Source of the DNA: Isoetes taiwanensis
Lineage: Eukaryota > Streptophyta > Lycopodiopsida > Isoetales > Isoetaceae
DNA: 64,000 nucleotides
Direction: 5' to 3'
NCBI GenBank assembly: GCA_021234155.1
Contig: JAJEKV010000195.1
Span: 1 to 64,000, forward strand
Under the pieces are notes generated by a model, which saw nothing but the letters and a program-made list of their open reading frames with translations, was not told the origin of the DNA and did no database searches. Made by a program: the position numbers and the translations under genes. Shown here piece by piece: positions 1-11,158 of this stretch (position 1 is its first letter; every line of letters starts with the position of its first letter).

Positions 1-3000
1 TATACATCGCGACTCAAGGTGACTAGAGGGCCCGCCCTCATTAAACTTGACAATGGAGTGGCAGCATCCTCCCGCGGTGTCGGCCCATGCCTTGCCCTGC
101 AGCGGTGGCAAGCCGTTAGACCCTAGTCCACGAGGATCCCGTGGGCTTTACACACCGGAGGATGAATCGTTCTCATGAGTCGGGACATGAACCTCCTTGT
201 AAGCCGGTCACGGCCTTACCCACAACGAGGTGTGGCTCTTTATTACCAGGCCGAATTTACGGTGCACTAAAAGGAGGCTAGCTAGGAGCATCATCTACTA
301 GGCTTTAAGGTCTCTACCCCCCTTCCCAATACAATGAGTTCACAGAGATACATCATCATATACATATCACAGAAGAACTAAAGAACAAGATCGAATCTAA
401 ATCACAGAGTTAGGTTCTTTAGTTATGGCTCGATATCTAGAGATCTAGATGGCGGCTATAGGCAAATCAATAGGCTAAACCTACTTATTCTATGTCTGGG
501 AGGTGGTTTAGGCTATTGATTTGGCAAAATACCTGATCCTTGGCTTGCTCCTCCCTGCCTCGAACTCGACCATCTTTGCCGCAGAACTTTGAAGATGAAG
601 CTAGAAGGGAAAATCGATGGCCTAGTCTGCGGGGAGACGGACTTTGGGAGGCTTAGATGGGCTCTTGAAGCAAGCAAAAACGAGCCCCTAGAAGCCTTTG
701 GACAAAAATGGAAAGTTAGGGTTTCCTAAGCCTATATAGACTAAGGGTTAAAGCTAGGGTTCCCATTATCCCCTTTAGGCATGTGGGATAATTGGATGTG
801 GTCCCACTTATCTTAACATATATAATTATTATAGGACGCTTCTGTTCTCTCGACACGTTAGCCATTTTCGTGCGCAACACTTCTATGATAATTTTTTTGA
901 CACGTTGCGTTGCATTCCAAGGTAAAGCAAACATCTGTGGATCTGTGGCTATGGCGTCCTTCGAGAATGCTGTGGCGTCAAAACGACCGCCCATAACGGC
1001 ATAGCCGGATCAGCTTGCCTAAAAACAACGGGATTTTGGCGCCATAGCTGCTCCCTTAGCCGCTATAGCTCTGAAGGGCGGGAGAGTAAATTGCATCAAA
1101 ATTTGAAAATTACAAGGGCAACAAGTGTCCAGCCCTACCTGATTTTTCGCCGCACTACAGTTAAGGCTTACTGGAATTGCCGCCGGACTACGAACCTCAC
1201 TGGGATTCACATGAGGCTTTTTTCAGCGGTTTATTTTGGGCGGTTTTCTTCTTGCAGTGCAGCAGGCGATACAAGAAAACTCCGAGAAATTTAGCCTGTG
1301 GATAATTTTGTGGAGCAGGGAGCTTTATTTCTTGCAAAACCTTCAAAAGCGGCAACGTCAAAGCTCCATCAAAGCTCTTCAACCTGCAGGGTTTCTACTA
1401 GCACACAGAATGCAGGATTTGGTGCAGCGTTTGTGATAGATGATGCCTTAACAAAAAGCTTAAATCTTCGCCTGGTAAATCATTTGATTCTTTGATTTTT
1501 TCTTCAAACTAACTTCTATGCTGCTTGAAGCAATTTGATACATCAAATTTTCTTACCAACAGGTTCGATTCAGGTATTATAAACCCAAGGCGCATAAAGA
1601 ATCTAGTGCTGGCTATCGATCTAACTAAGCCTGTCGGTTGATGTAAGGTAGATGAGGAGGTACAACTTTACGCTATGGCAGTTTCTGATTTCGGGCAAAC
1701 AAATGGCTGATAGAAGGCAATGACATAGGTTTAGGCAAAAGCTCTGGAATCTGTAGATCTGAGTCTGCCAAATTTGTTTTAATAGAGGACGATTAATCAG
1801 GTAGCAAGCTATAATATAGTTTTACTTGCTTTCAACTTTGTGGCTCCCAAAAGCGCAATGAAGAATCTTGTGTTACAGGTCTGGCTGTTTTGAGCATGTC
1901 TGAGAAGCTTCAAAAGCAACTGGGTTTTAATAAGTGGAAAGGCTAGAGTCTGCAAAGTTGTTTTTACGTGCTATAGCCCGTATATATTAGCGCCTGCATA
2001 TTCTTCAATCAAGTGCATGAATATTTTCCTGTCTTCTAATAAGGTAACTAGTTGTTAATAGCTCAGCAGCTAGCATGCGTATGGATTGAGGACAAAGACT
2101 TATCTTGAATCTCTCGTATATCATAGACATTGAAACAGAATTATCCAGAATTTTGAGCTGTGCTAGCCGCTTCATATCCCTTTGTCCTTGCATTCTTTGA
2201 AGCAAGAAAAAGATCCTTGCTAGGTTAGTCACTTAGCTAGGTTATATAGGTCTAAAGTTTGTCGCCTGATAGATCAATGTGCAGTTAATGGATTCCTCCT
2301 CCTATTTGCAAGTAAGCTAATATGTATTTCTAATCAATTCTTGTGGTATATGAGACATGACCATATGCCTGATGCAGGCCAACATGAACATGGAGCATCA
2401 TGTACTTATAGTGGGTTGTTAAATACACACATAGAATAGAGGGAACCGTATATTTTGTCTCAGCAGAAATTATTTTGTAGTTGGATGTTGATGTTGCACT
2501 TTAAGCTATGAAACATATAATCTCTTATGTGGAACATGGAGAGAGCCCTTATTCTATTGTGTATTGTTTTACATGCCAAAATTATGCACATGAGAATGCT
2601 TTTCTTGCATCGATTGACAACGTAAAAATTAGGAATAGGTAAATTGTTTCATGCAAAGACACTCTCAAGAGCCAGAAAAGACGTAATAAATTCCTCAACA
2701 ATCTTCTCTTTGAGATATATGGCAAGTTCAAGGTGTTGGATCCTACATGCACTGTGTTCGATGTGATAATGATGTTATATGTGTGCGCATTGTTTTCTCA
2801 TGGACTCTTCTTATCATCATATTTGTTGACTCATGGATTACTCGATGCATGTCTTGTTTGGCGATTCAATAGGCCTAATTTCGGGAGTTCGCCGATTTGT
2901 AAATCTTTATTGCAATTACGATGTTTGCTTTTTTGGATGTTATTGAGAATTTTGAGAGTTCTCTTTAATCCAAAAATAATTTTTGAATCATTAGCTACAG

Positions 3001-3287
3001 GGTTGGCCCCATTTCCATTCTCGAGTTTTTTTGGTAGTTATTCCATCAAATTTTAGTGTTCTACTGGGTTTTGGGTTTTCTTAAGTTTTACACAAATTGC
3101 CCATTTGCTTCACTCAAGTTTGAAGGTTTAAATCAATTTTGCATTTCAAGACTCTGGATTATTTTTTAGACGACACTTTGAAATCCGAGCTTGGATGAAA
3201 TCTTAGAGTGTAAATTTGAATCTAACACATCGCTTTGAAAATAAAAAAGATGAAAGATACATAAAAAAAAAGAGTAATTAAAGTTAT

Positions 3288-3352
3288 CTTCGAGATGGTA
3301 GCCTAGTGGTTAGGTTGTTGGTACACCCAGCCCAAATCCAAAACTCATTGTA
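3288..3352 (+). repeat. SINE-like tRNA-derived fragment
   Basis: The stretch contains TAGCCTAGTGGTTAGG, which fits the RNA polymerase III A-box consensus (TRGYNNAGTGG). A weak B-box-like CCCAAATCC follows about 30 bases later. It does not fold as an obvious complete tRNA. A second tRNA-like fragment with a better B box lies on the minus strand at 10380-10430, which suggests a dispersed SINE family. The assignment is tentative. Confidence 0.35.
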
Positions 3353-3523
3353 TGAATGGAAAAAAAAAACAAGCACCCCTCCATACTATAGTGTATTATG
3401 AACCGCACCCCCTATCATGTAGGCGCTAGAACACAAGGCAATACGAAAGGTCCAATCTTGCATATTGATGGACTAACACTGGTCCATTACAATCAGACAT
3501 ATGAGCTAGGAAAGAGAAATGTT

Positions 3524-3545
3524 CGCGGCGGCCTTGGCCGCCGCG
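3524..3545. repeat. GC-rich perfect hairpin
   Basis: Ten-base arms CGCGGCGGCC and GGCCGCCGCG are separated by only TT. The flanks continue the symmetry imperfectly (gaaatgtt on the left, ataaatttc on the right). It lies in AT-rich DNA and is probably the terminus or remnant of a transposable element. Confidence 0.6.
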
Positions 3546-4322
3546 ATAAATTTCTTGTATGAAATAAGTGACCTAGGATATCCACATGGATAAATGTGTA
3601 CACATGGATAAATGTGTACACATTGACACACACATGGATAAGTGTGCACATGAGCAAATATGCCCATAATTAAATGCACACACCTTGCAAGTTGCCCCCT
3701 AGGGTGCTACTTGCTCGGCTACACGTTGGCGTACACGTCAGTCGGAATGGCGTGTACGCATGACGAGGCAGTACAGTATACTTCTTAGGACCGTATACTG
3801 TGCTAGAACGTCACAGCGTTCCAGAGATTACGAGCTATAAAAGCATAATTATAGCATAGATGGCCTGTCTGTTTAAGGAATATATTTTAACGTATCTTCT
3901 TCCTTAGAGAATGGTAGTTCTAGTTGGTGGTTCAAGGCTGGATTGTTAGAGGTTCGTTAGATGGCACTACTGCCATTGCCACAGCCATCGTTATCTCTCA
4001 TTTGCTTCTTACTCAAGCAAAAACACCAAAAGATGTCTCCGGCAAACGAGAAACTGGCAACCAAGGAGGTAGATACTTTTGCCTTATTTGCGATTGTGAA
4101 TGCTACAAACAATTTTGACAGGAATTTAATACTTGATGTATGGTGGCATGGCAGGTGGTTTCCGGTGTGGACCGGTGGGGTCCCGCGACCGGCGGAGCCG
4201 GGAGCGGGTCACCGGTCCCACCCGAAACTGCGACCACGTGGCATGCCACCACAACATGGAAACTGGCTCGAAAATTTTGTTCCCCCCCTTTTTTTTTGCT
4301 CTGTTTTGATCAAAGCAGAGCT

Positions 4323-5990
4323 ATGGCGCCAACGGAACCCTGTCGTCGTGCTCCTGCTCGTGATTTTGGTGTGCGTCGCACCAAAGTTATAGCTCGTCAA
4401 AAGGACAAGATCATGGCGCATGGAGGCAGTGTACCATTTCTGGCTTTGCACAATTGTTTTCTCGGATCTCTTCTTATTTTCTTGAACGTTTATCCAGTTC
4501 TTCAAGGCGCTCAGCCTTCTATTGTTTCAGATGAAGTTGCTATAGGTAATACTTTAGTTTTTATTTTGTATTTCTTCATTCTGGCTAACAGAGCTTGATT
4601 TTTGTGAAATGCAGGTGGAAATCGAGATGTTAAGACGGGTGCAAGGTATTCTGGTTGAATCCAGGTATTTTTTTCATTCTGGCTTCATTTGTTTGAGTAT
4701 CTTTTGTGTATTTAGTATTTAGGGTCTAACTTACTTGCATGCAGGTAATATTGTTGTTTCAGGAGTGGTGGAGTCATCAAGTGCTATGGATTTGTCTGGA
4801 AATGCAGGTAAAGGCATCCTGTTCATGTTCTTTAAACTTGTTGCCGTTTGTGTTTATAATATTTCAAGTACGTGTTGCATGCAGCTGTCCTTTCTAGTGA
4901 AAACATTGCTGTAGGTGTGCTTTCTACTATTACTGTAGATCCGAGCTCAAATCAAGGTATGTTTTTTTGTATTTGTAATATTTTTGACAAGCTTGTGCAA
5001 GTTTCTAACTCATCATTTTCTTGTGTTTGCAGGGTCGAATTTAGGGGATCTGGTAGGGGATCGCAAGGAATGTGATGAAGCTGAATGTCCTTCATTTACT
5101 CTTTGTAGTCTTGGTACTCCTACAGCTGTGCAGAATGATGCTGATTCCAAGAAGAAAAGAAAATCATTGAATCTTTCTGGAATTAAGGAATTGGACCCAC
5201 TGTTAGTGGAGAAGGTTGATGCAGCTGGCCCTAATGCTTCAGAAGCAAAAGATGATTGGGCAAGAGGGCGTTTCGATGCATGGAGGGTCTGCAATAATAT
5301 TCCAATTGATACTCCAATTGAGGACATTCCATTAAATGAGTTTGCTGATATGCTTGAGAAGTTCATGCTCTGTGTGCATCGGCAGGATGGCACGAAGTAC
5401 CCTCCGGATTCGTAAGTTTTTTATTTCTTTTATTTATTTCATTTGTTTTAATTTTTTCTAACTAGTAGATTCTGCAGTTTGCAGAATCTATTCCGTACCT
5501 TTAACAGAATATTGAGGAGAGCACAAGATTTTGCAGACAAGGAAGGAAGAAAAGCTGATAGATATTTACAGTGATGTAAATTTTTTCGGGCAAAAAAGGC
5601 ATTGGAGATCGCTATGAAGGAGTCTGCGAGTGCAGGTGCACTACCAACGTGGAAGAAAAGTGACATTCTGAGCAGGGACAATCAGAACAGGATTTTGGCA
5701 CATCCTATGCATCAGGTGAATACTCCGTCAGGTCAGCAAAAAAGATTTGCTTTTTATTGCATGACTAGGTTTTTGATTCGAGGTGGGGGAGAGTTACGTA
5801 AGATGAGGGATTTTCAGATTAATGTTGGCAAGGATTTTGTGAGAGAGTATATAGAGTATTGTGAGACAACGTCGAAGAATTGGAATACAAGTCTAAAAGT
5901 TGAAAATTGTCTAATCCCCAACCTAAATTCAAAGAGACAATGTCAATGTTCTTCATTCAAGGCACCCATTATCAAATATGTAGCATAATA
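4323..5990 (+). pseudogene. Crypton/DUF3504-like tyrosine recombinase, multi-exon, interrupted and truncated
   Basis: Exons in one consistent phase can be read at 4323-4545, 4615-4638, 4745-4807, 4885-4956, 5033-5411 and 5478 onward, each with GT-AG borders. The N-terminal part is unrecognised. Exon 5 carries the helical block 'FADMLEKFMLCVHRQDG' followed by YPPDS, as in the DUF3504/KIAA1958/QRICH1-type domain derived from Crypton recombinases. Exon 6 continues with 'LQNLFRTFNRILRR' and later 'FLIRGGGELRKM', matching the start of the catalytic domain with its first Arg in a RGG/RGR context, then EYIEYCETTSKNW. One in-frame TGA at 5572-5574 interrupts the reading. The C-terminal half, with the other catalytic residues and the Tyr, is missing, because the inverted-repeat segment begins at about 5965. 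Family assignment is from memory of the domain; the exon phasing is seen directly. Confidence 0.6.
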
Positions 5991-6906
5991 ACAGGGGGTT
6001 TTCTTTGTGTTTTTGTACGCCTTTCACTAAGGTTTTCCTATGATTTCGTGATGTATTCAAATGGATGTACTAATGCGTATATCTAGAGTGCACCATTTCT
6101 GAGCCATTGATTTTAGCCTTTTTTTTTTCAATGGTCAACAACCAATGGCTCACAACAAATGCCCTTTTTTTGTGCGTGTGGTGCATAATGGGCACATGAA
6201 GGCCTTGAAGGGCGCATGTAGTGCAGTTTCCCCGCCGCAACACATTTCTTATCATAACGTTTGATACAGAGCTCTGTTTGAGATGATTTTTATTGCGTTG
6301 GAAAGCTCTCTCCAAGACCTTTTTGGTAGTGTATGATATGAATATGTTTGGTCAAGTTATCTATGCTAAAACAGCAATTTTTAGGCCGGGTTTGGTAGGC
6401 TTTTACATCCTACCAGCTGATTAATACAGGATTGCGCTATTGGATATTGTTTTATGGCTTCTAGATCCTTGAGGCAGTTATTAAGCAAATTCCAAGGCTT
6501 CTAGATCCTTGTGCTAACAAGCAGAAAAGTTTCCCACTTTGGTTTCTCACCACAAGAATCCATGGAGGCCAAAGGCTGCTGTATAATTCCAGTTGAAAAA
6601 TGTCTATGTATGGGTGTTGCAAACTTTATGACTTTCAGAATAATGGGATCAATCTGCTCCATCTTTATAATAACTTTTACTTATGTTCTTTTTGTTTTAT
6701 TGTGATGAAATTCAAAAGCTACAGGTGATGAAAGCCTCAAATGAATTCTAGTTTTTTCTGTTTGAATTCTAAATTTTTTGTCACACGAGGGGGGAGGGGG
6801 GAGAGGGGGTGACGTCCCTAAGGCCCCGAAGGGGCCAAATTTTTTTTTTTGCAACACAAACCATTAACATCCAACATATAAAAATTAAATCCCCCAACAC
6901 ATAACA

Positions 6907-7384
6907 ACCATTGACATTAACAACCAACACATAACTACCATTGACATTAATTAACACAACCATTGGGTCCAACACATTTAAATTAAAATCCCCCTTAAAC
7001 CCCCTTTGGTTTGGGTGCATATTCACACGGGGGATGACTCCGAGCAACGAGAGCTGTTGGATAGGCATATTCACCTCTTATTCACTAATCTACACCGTAC
7101 GTAAAGTTCCTCGTTTGTGGGGTATGCAAGTACTAAATTTGCTATACTGTATAACAAGATTCGCAAAATACTATAAGATTTCAAGCGGAATACTATGTGG
7201 TGTTGATTTCGTACGTGCAAAATACAATTATGAGGGCTCTCGCTGTCCTACGTCACCCCCCCGTGTGAATATGCACACAAACCAAAGGGGGTTTAAGGGG
7301 GATTTTAATTTAAATGTGTTGGACCCAATGGTTGTGTTAATTAATGTCAATGGTAGTTATGTGTTGGTTGTTAATGTCAATGGT
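6907..7384. mobile_element. Fold-back MITE, copy 1
   Basis: Left arm 6907-7033 and right arm 7254-7384 are inverted copies of about 128 bp, sharing blocks such as 'ccattgacattaattaacac' and 'tttggtttgggtgcatattc'. The ~220-bp spacer contains 'cctcgtttgtggggtatgca' and 'ggctctcgctg'. The same architecture with a related spacer occurs at 9663-10115, so this is a repeat family. No ORF of substance is present; short ORFs in the arms are shadows of the inverted repeat. Confidence 0.75.
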
Positions 7385-7737
7385 TAATCACAACAAAATA
7401 TCATCCTCTTCTATATTCATTTTTAATGTCTAATACTAATGCCTTAATTACAATCAAATTCAACCTCTTCTAGATCCATTGTAAATGTCTTTAACTCTAA
7501 TGCAAGCCAACATTCATGAATGATATGTTCATTTTTCAAGCTTTGTTATTGGCCCTTATCGTTTACCAATCACAAGTTTTTTATTCTGTCAGTTGTCGTA
7601 AAAAAGTGTAGTCTACATCTAACATCCTCTATATTCAATATCCTTTTCCTTCTTATGGCAATTACTCCAAATCTATCAATCAATATGACTTCAAGTATAG
7701 GATCATTCTCCTCTCTTCACCATGTTGTTATGACATC

Positions 7738-7782
7738 CTCTCCCTCCCTCCCTCCCTCCCTCCCTCCCTCCCCCCCTCCCAC
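7738..7782. repeat. CCCT microsatellite
   Basis: A run of about ten CCCT/CTCC units ending in a C-rich tract. It accounts for the proline/serine-rich translation on one strand and the glycine/arginine-rich translation on the other. Confidence 0.85.
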
Positions 7783-8570
7783 CTCATCAGGAGCTGTTGG
7801 CCAACTGCACAAGGTTTTTAGATAAGTATTGTCTTTAATGTTTGCAGGACCCATATGCCATCTTCCTATCTTTTTACTTTTGCAACCTGGCCTATTATCG
7901 TATGCATGTTTCTCAGCTCTTTGATCATTGACTGGCTGCAAATTCGGGGTATGAGATGTGGTGAATATGTTCCTTGCTGTGCAGCCATGTTTTTTTTGCT
8001 TTATAGGATGCCATTCCACCGATCTATTCAAGCGATCTAAGTCCTGCAGTCTGTGTTCGATGGCACTGGCAGTCCTTGATACGACCAGGTATGTAAGGAT
8101 TTGATCCTTCAGATTTGCTTTGATTTTTTTTACTCATACTACATAGTGCGCTTGCTTCTTCATCCATCGGATGATTATCAGAATGATGCTTCATTGGATT
8201 ACAGTTGGCTCTGAACCCCCTTTTTTCCTCTCTCTCTCGAGAATCGTTTTCAGCGATGCTGGAACAGTTGAGCTATAATTATTTGAGCTATAATGAACAG
8301 TTGTAGAAGCCGGCTGTGGCTTTGGGCCTTGTAATCTTTTACGGATCTTGTATTGCTGGCCTTTGAGCATAAGGTTCATGATGCTAAAATAAGAGAACAG
8401 TGTTACAATTATCAGGAAACTGAAAAGCTTTCTTGCTATTATCAGGATATTGAGAGTTTTTTTTTTTATTTTTGCAGCTTAGCATGTGAATATAATCGAG
8501 TTTATATGTTTTATTGCCATTTTTTTATTCTGGATAAGCAAAGTGGCAATGATACATAAAGCTGATCCTT

Positions 8571-8951
8571 GTGCATGAGATGGGTAGTGAAGGTGCAGCA
8601 ATAAAGAAACCTGTAGAAAGTGTTCCTAAGTTCAGATGGGGTGACCTCGATGATGAAGATTTGCAACAAGCAGAGCAGAAGAGCATTGATGGTAAAGCCT
8701 TAGGTGAAAGTTTTGGGACAGTTTGGGATGACCAAGTGAATGTTTCTGCTAGCTTTGTTATGCAAGAGACAGGTGCAATTACTTGCCTGTTGCAGAAGGA
8801 TGATGAGGGGCGAAGGGCAAAATACGAGCCATCACCAGGAATCCATGAGTATTCGATGGAGGGAGAAAGCATGAACACTCTGATAAGTTATGCTGAGAAG
8901 GTGGCAAATTTTGAACGGGAACATGTTTTGTCTAATAGAATACCAAACTAG
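8571..8951 (+). CDS. Acidic hypothetical protein fragment with KFRWGDLDDEDL motif
   Basis: An open frame of 126 codons follows an AT-rich, intron-like upstream stretch. It contains 'KFRWGDLDDEDLQQAEQ' near residues 20-36 and is otherwise acidic and polar. The RWGDL(D/E)D motif recalls plant SCAPER-like proteins, but that is a memory-based hint from one short block. A 'tgcag' acceptor-like site lies downstream at ~9005, so this could be one exon of a captured gene inside the 5965-12308 segment. There is no signal peptide or membrane segment. Codon use looks protein-like, unlike neighbouring ORFs. Confidence 0.4.
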   Translation: MHEMGSEGAAIKKPVESVPKFRWGDLDDEDLQQAEQKSIDGKALGESFGTVWDDQVNVSASFVMQETGAITCLLQKDDEGRRAKYEPSPGIHEYSMEGESMNTLISYAEKVANFEREHVLSNRIPN

Positions 8952-9662
8952 TGACGGTAAGGGCTATCTAACTACTATTTCCTAATCTGGAACCCCTTTG
9001 TTATGCAGGAGATCTTGGTAAGCATCTAGAGCTAGACGACAATAGCTTGGTAGCTTGTAACCAGAGTACAATTTACAAATGCCTTTGCTGAAAAATGGTA
9101 GTTGAACTTCACAACAGCCAATCTGGTAAACTCGGCTCTCTATCTTGATATTATAAATTCATTGTTCTGCACTCCTATGGCTGAATATGCATATCAGGGT
9201 TCAAAAGGTAAACGTTATTTTTTTTGCTTTGTTGCATCACCTAATTCGTGATGCACCTAGGCTAGAGGAATTTAGTATAACTTGTATTGATGTGTAAGAT
9301 ATATATGTAAATATAAATGCTCAGGTCAATACTTTCTTTTCGAACTTTCTTTCTTTTGTAGGTGTGGAAATACATTTATCATTGTTTATGAGTTTTGGAA
9401 ATGGTTGGGGTTCAAATCCCCTTCTCCCTAGTTATTGTTATTGTGGCTATTAAATGAAGAATGCGGTTATAATGACACATCACATCCACATCACATCCAC
9501 AGTCAATAGATTGTTTACTAAACTTGAAATGCTTCAAATTAAAAGGCCTTATTGGTTATCATTATTGGTTTATAAATAATAACTATGAAGATGCGTAACA
9601 AAACTATGTACATTTAGAACAATCAAATATATCTAAGATTGAAACCCCCTGAAACCAACACA

Positions 9663-10115
9663 TAACAACCAACACATAACTACCATTAACATTAATTAAC
9701 ACAAACCATTATCCAACACATTTAAATTAAAATCCCCCTGAAACCCCCTTTGGTTTGGGTGCATATTCACACGGGGGGTTATTCCGGGCACCGAAAGCTG
9801 TTAGATGGGCATATTTTCCCTTTATTCCTTGATCTGGACCGTACATAGCGATCCTCGTTTGTGGGGTATGCATGTACAAGTTTTTGTATACTGTATATTA
9901 AAGTTTGCAAAATACTATAAGGTTTGAAAGAATATACTTAATGGTGTTAATTTTGTACATGTATTGTAAGTTTTTAGGGGCTCTCGCTGCCCTATGTAAC
10001 CCCCCGTGTGAATATGCACCCAAACCAAAGGGGGTTTCAGGGGGATTTTAATTTAAATGTGTTGGATAATGGTTTGTGTTAATTAATGTTAATGGTAGTT
10101 ATGTGTTGGTTGTTA
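9663..10115. mobile_element. Fold-back MITE, copy 2
   Basis: Inverted arms at about 9663-9780 and 9999-10115 share blocks with copy 1, such as 'cacatttaaattaaaatccc' and 'gcatattcacacgggggg'. The spacer is homologous to that of copy 1 and also contains 'cctcgtttgtggggtatgca' and 'ggctctcgctgccct'. The outer edge is followed by 'gggcccttcgggccc', and copy 1 has a similar 'ggccccgaaggggcc' outside its left arm. Confidence 0.75.
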
Positions 10116-10379
10116 CATCATAAAAATTTTTGGGCCCTTCGGGCCCTAACAAACAAACAAACAAAAAAGAAACCCACCAAGGAGAAAACAAACATCTATA
10201 ATGTTTATGTGCTTCAATAAGGATAGTAAAAAGAATGTAAATACAAGAGATATCTTCATTGATCTGTATGTCGAACAATTTGTAGAGTGAAACAACAAAT
10301 GCACATTGTAAAATAAGGAATTCTATTTCCAAGAGTCGTTAGAATATGAAATATTGTGTAGATAAAAATGGATATATGG

Positions 10380-10430
10380 TGCCCCATAGGATTTGAACCT
10401 ACGTATGTCCACTAGGCCAAAATTAAAACA
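10380..10430 (-). repeat. SINE-like or tRNA-derived fragment
   Basis: On the minus strand 'ggcctagtgga' (A-box-like) is followed after about 15 bases by GGTTCAAATCC, a good B box. The distance is short for a functional tRNA and I could not draw a cloverleaf, so I call it a tRNA-derived repeat. A similar B box (GGTTCAAATCCCC) occurs near 9409 on the plus strand. Confidence 0.35.
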
Positions 10431-10444
10431 TACCTAGATTCAGT

Positions 10445-10735
10445 AGTGCATGAAGTCTCCCTATGGGTTTGGACATAGGTGAAGCAGTTGAATGCGGACT
10501 ACATGCATGGGATCCCCCGCACAGTGACATATCAATGAAAAATAGAGGTAAGGACATATAAGAGACAATGTAAATATGAATTGTGTCTTAGTGTATGAAG
10601 TCTCCCTATGGGTTCAGACGTAGGCAAAGCAGTTGAACAAACTCTGTGCATGGAATCCCTTGCGCGTTGATATATCAATGAAAAAAATAGAGGTAAGGAC
10701 ATATAAGAGACAATGTAAATATGAATTGTGTCTTA
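10445..10735. repeat. Tandem duplication, ~145-bp unit
   Basis: Two adjacent units begin with 'agtgcatgaagtctccctat' (10445) and 'agtgtatgaagtctccctat' (10590), and both end with 'atatgaattgtgtctta'. They differ at scattered positions. No coding potential was seen. Confidence 0.8.
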
Positions 10736-10979
10736 TATGTCCTTTTGACAACCATTCTCCTCCTTAAGTTGAAGCATCATTTTCACAGCACAATCTCCTC
10801 TTATATTTTCAAGATCTAGCAACCTCACATGTGAAAGGTCCTTCACCCCAAATCTAACCTGCAATTCAAATTTAAAATCTCAACACTAGTAAAATCAGCT
10901 AGTAAAATCAACCAAGTAAAACAAAACACATGCTGCATAAACTCTAAGCCAAATAAGAATGAACTAGTAAATGTCTTAC

Positions 10980-11158
10980 CCAAGAGAGCATAGCATCTGC
11001 AGCTTCACTTGAAGCAGGACCCATGGTGCTCTTACTAGCTCCAGTCCACAGTCGTTCAATGTGTATGCCTTCCTTTTTGACAATTTGAAGCAACTCCTCC
11101 ATGTATTTTATGTCTTTCAAATCTGGTTTTTTCACTGTTCCAGCAGGGAAACATACTT
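10980..11158 (-). pseudogene. GLDH: Single exon of L-galactono-1,4-lactone dehydrogenase
   Basis: The minus strand reads 'EVCFPAGTVKKPDLKDIKYM' and continues with 'LWTGASKSTMGPASS' and MLSWV. This matches the C-terminal third of plant galactonolactone dehydrogenase, the mitochondrial flavoenzyme of the last step of ascorbate synthesis (family pattern TCFPAGT...KPS.KDLEYIEEL...QRWTA.SKSP.SPA...FSWV). The exon is bounded by a TTTAG acceptor and a GTAAGA donor. No other exon of the gene was seen on either side. It lies inside the inverted-repeat-bounded segment, so it is probably a captured exon and not a working gene. Confidence 0.75.

Larger units (their letters stand above)
1..4322. other. 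Gene-poor repeat-rich stretch
   Basis: I see no convincing coding region here. The first ~350 bases are GC-richer than what follows and read like the untranslated part of a retroelement, but no LTR partner was found in the window. The rest is AT-rich, with short ORFs that lack any recognisable domain or codon bias. It contains a SINE-like piece near 3290, a GC hairpin at 3524-3545 and a short tandem repeat of an 'acacatggataaatgtgt' unit around 3590-3650, all given separately or in the findings. Confidence 0.5.

Noticed and set aside
2733-3056. 107-codon hydrophobic ORF (possible membrane protein)
   Set aside because: The composition follows the T-rich DNA; no start context, no homology pattern, and no neighbouring exons.
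10380-10430. A real tRNA gene
   Set aside because: A and B boxes are present on the minus strand, but the spacing is too short and no acceptor stem or cloverleaf could be drawn.
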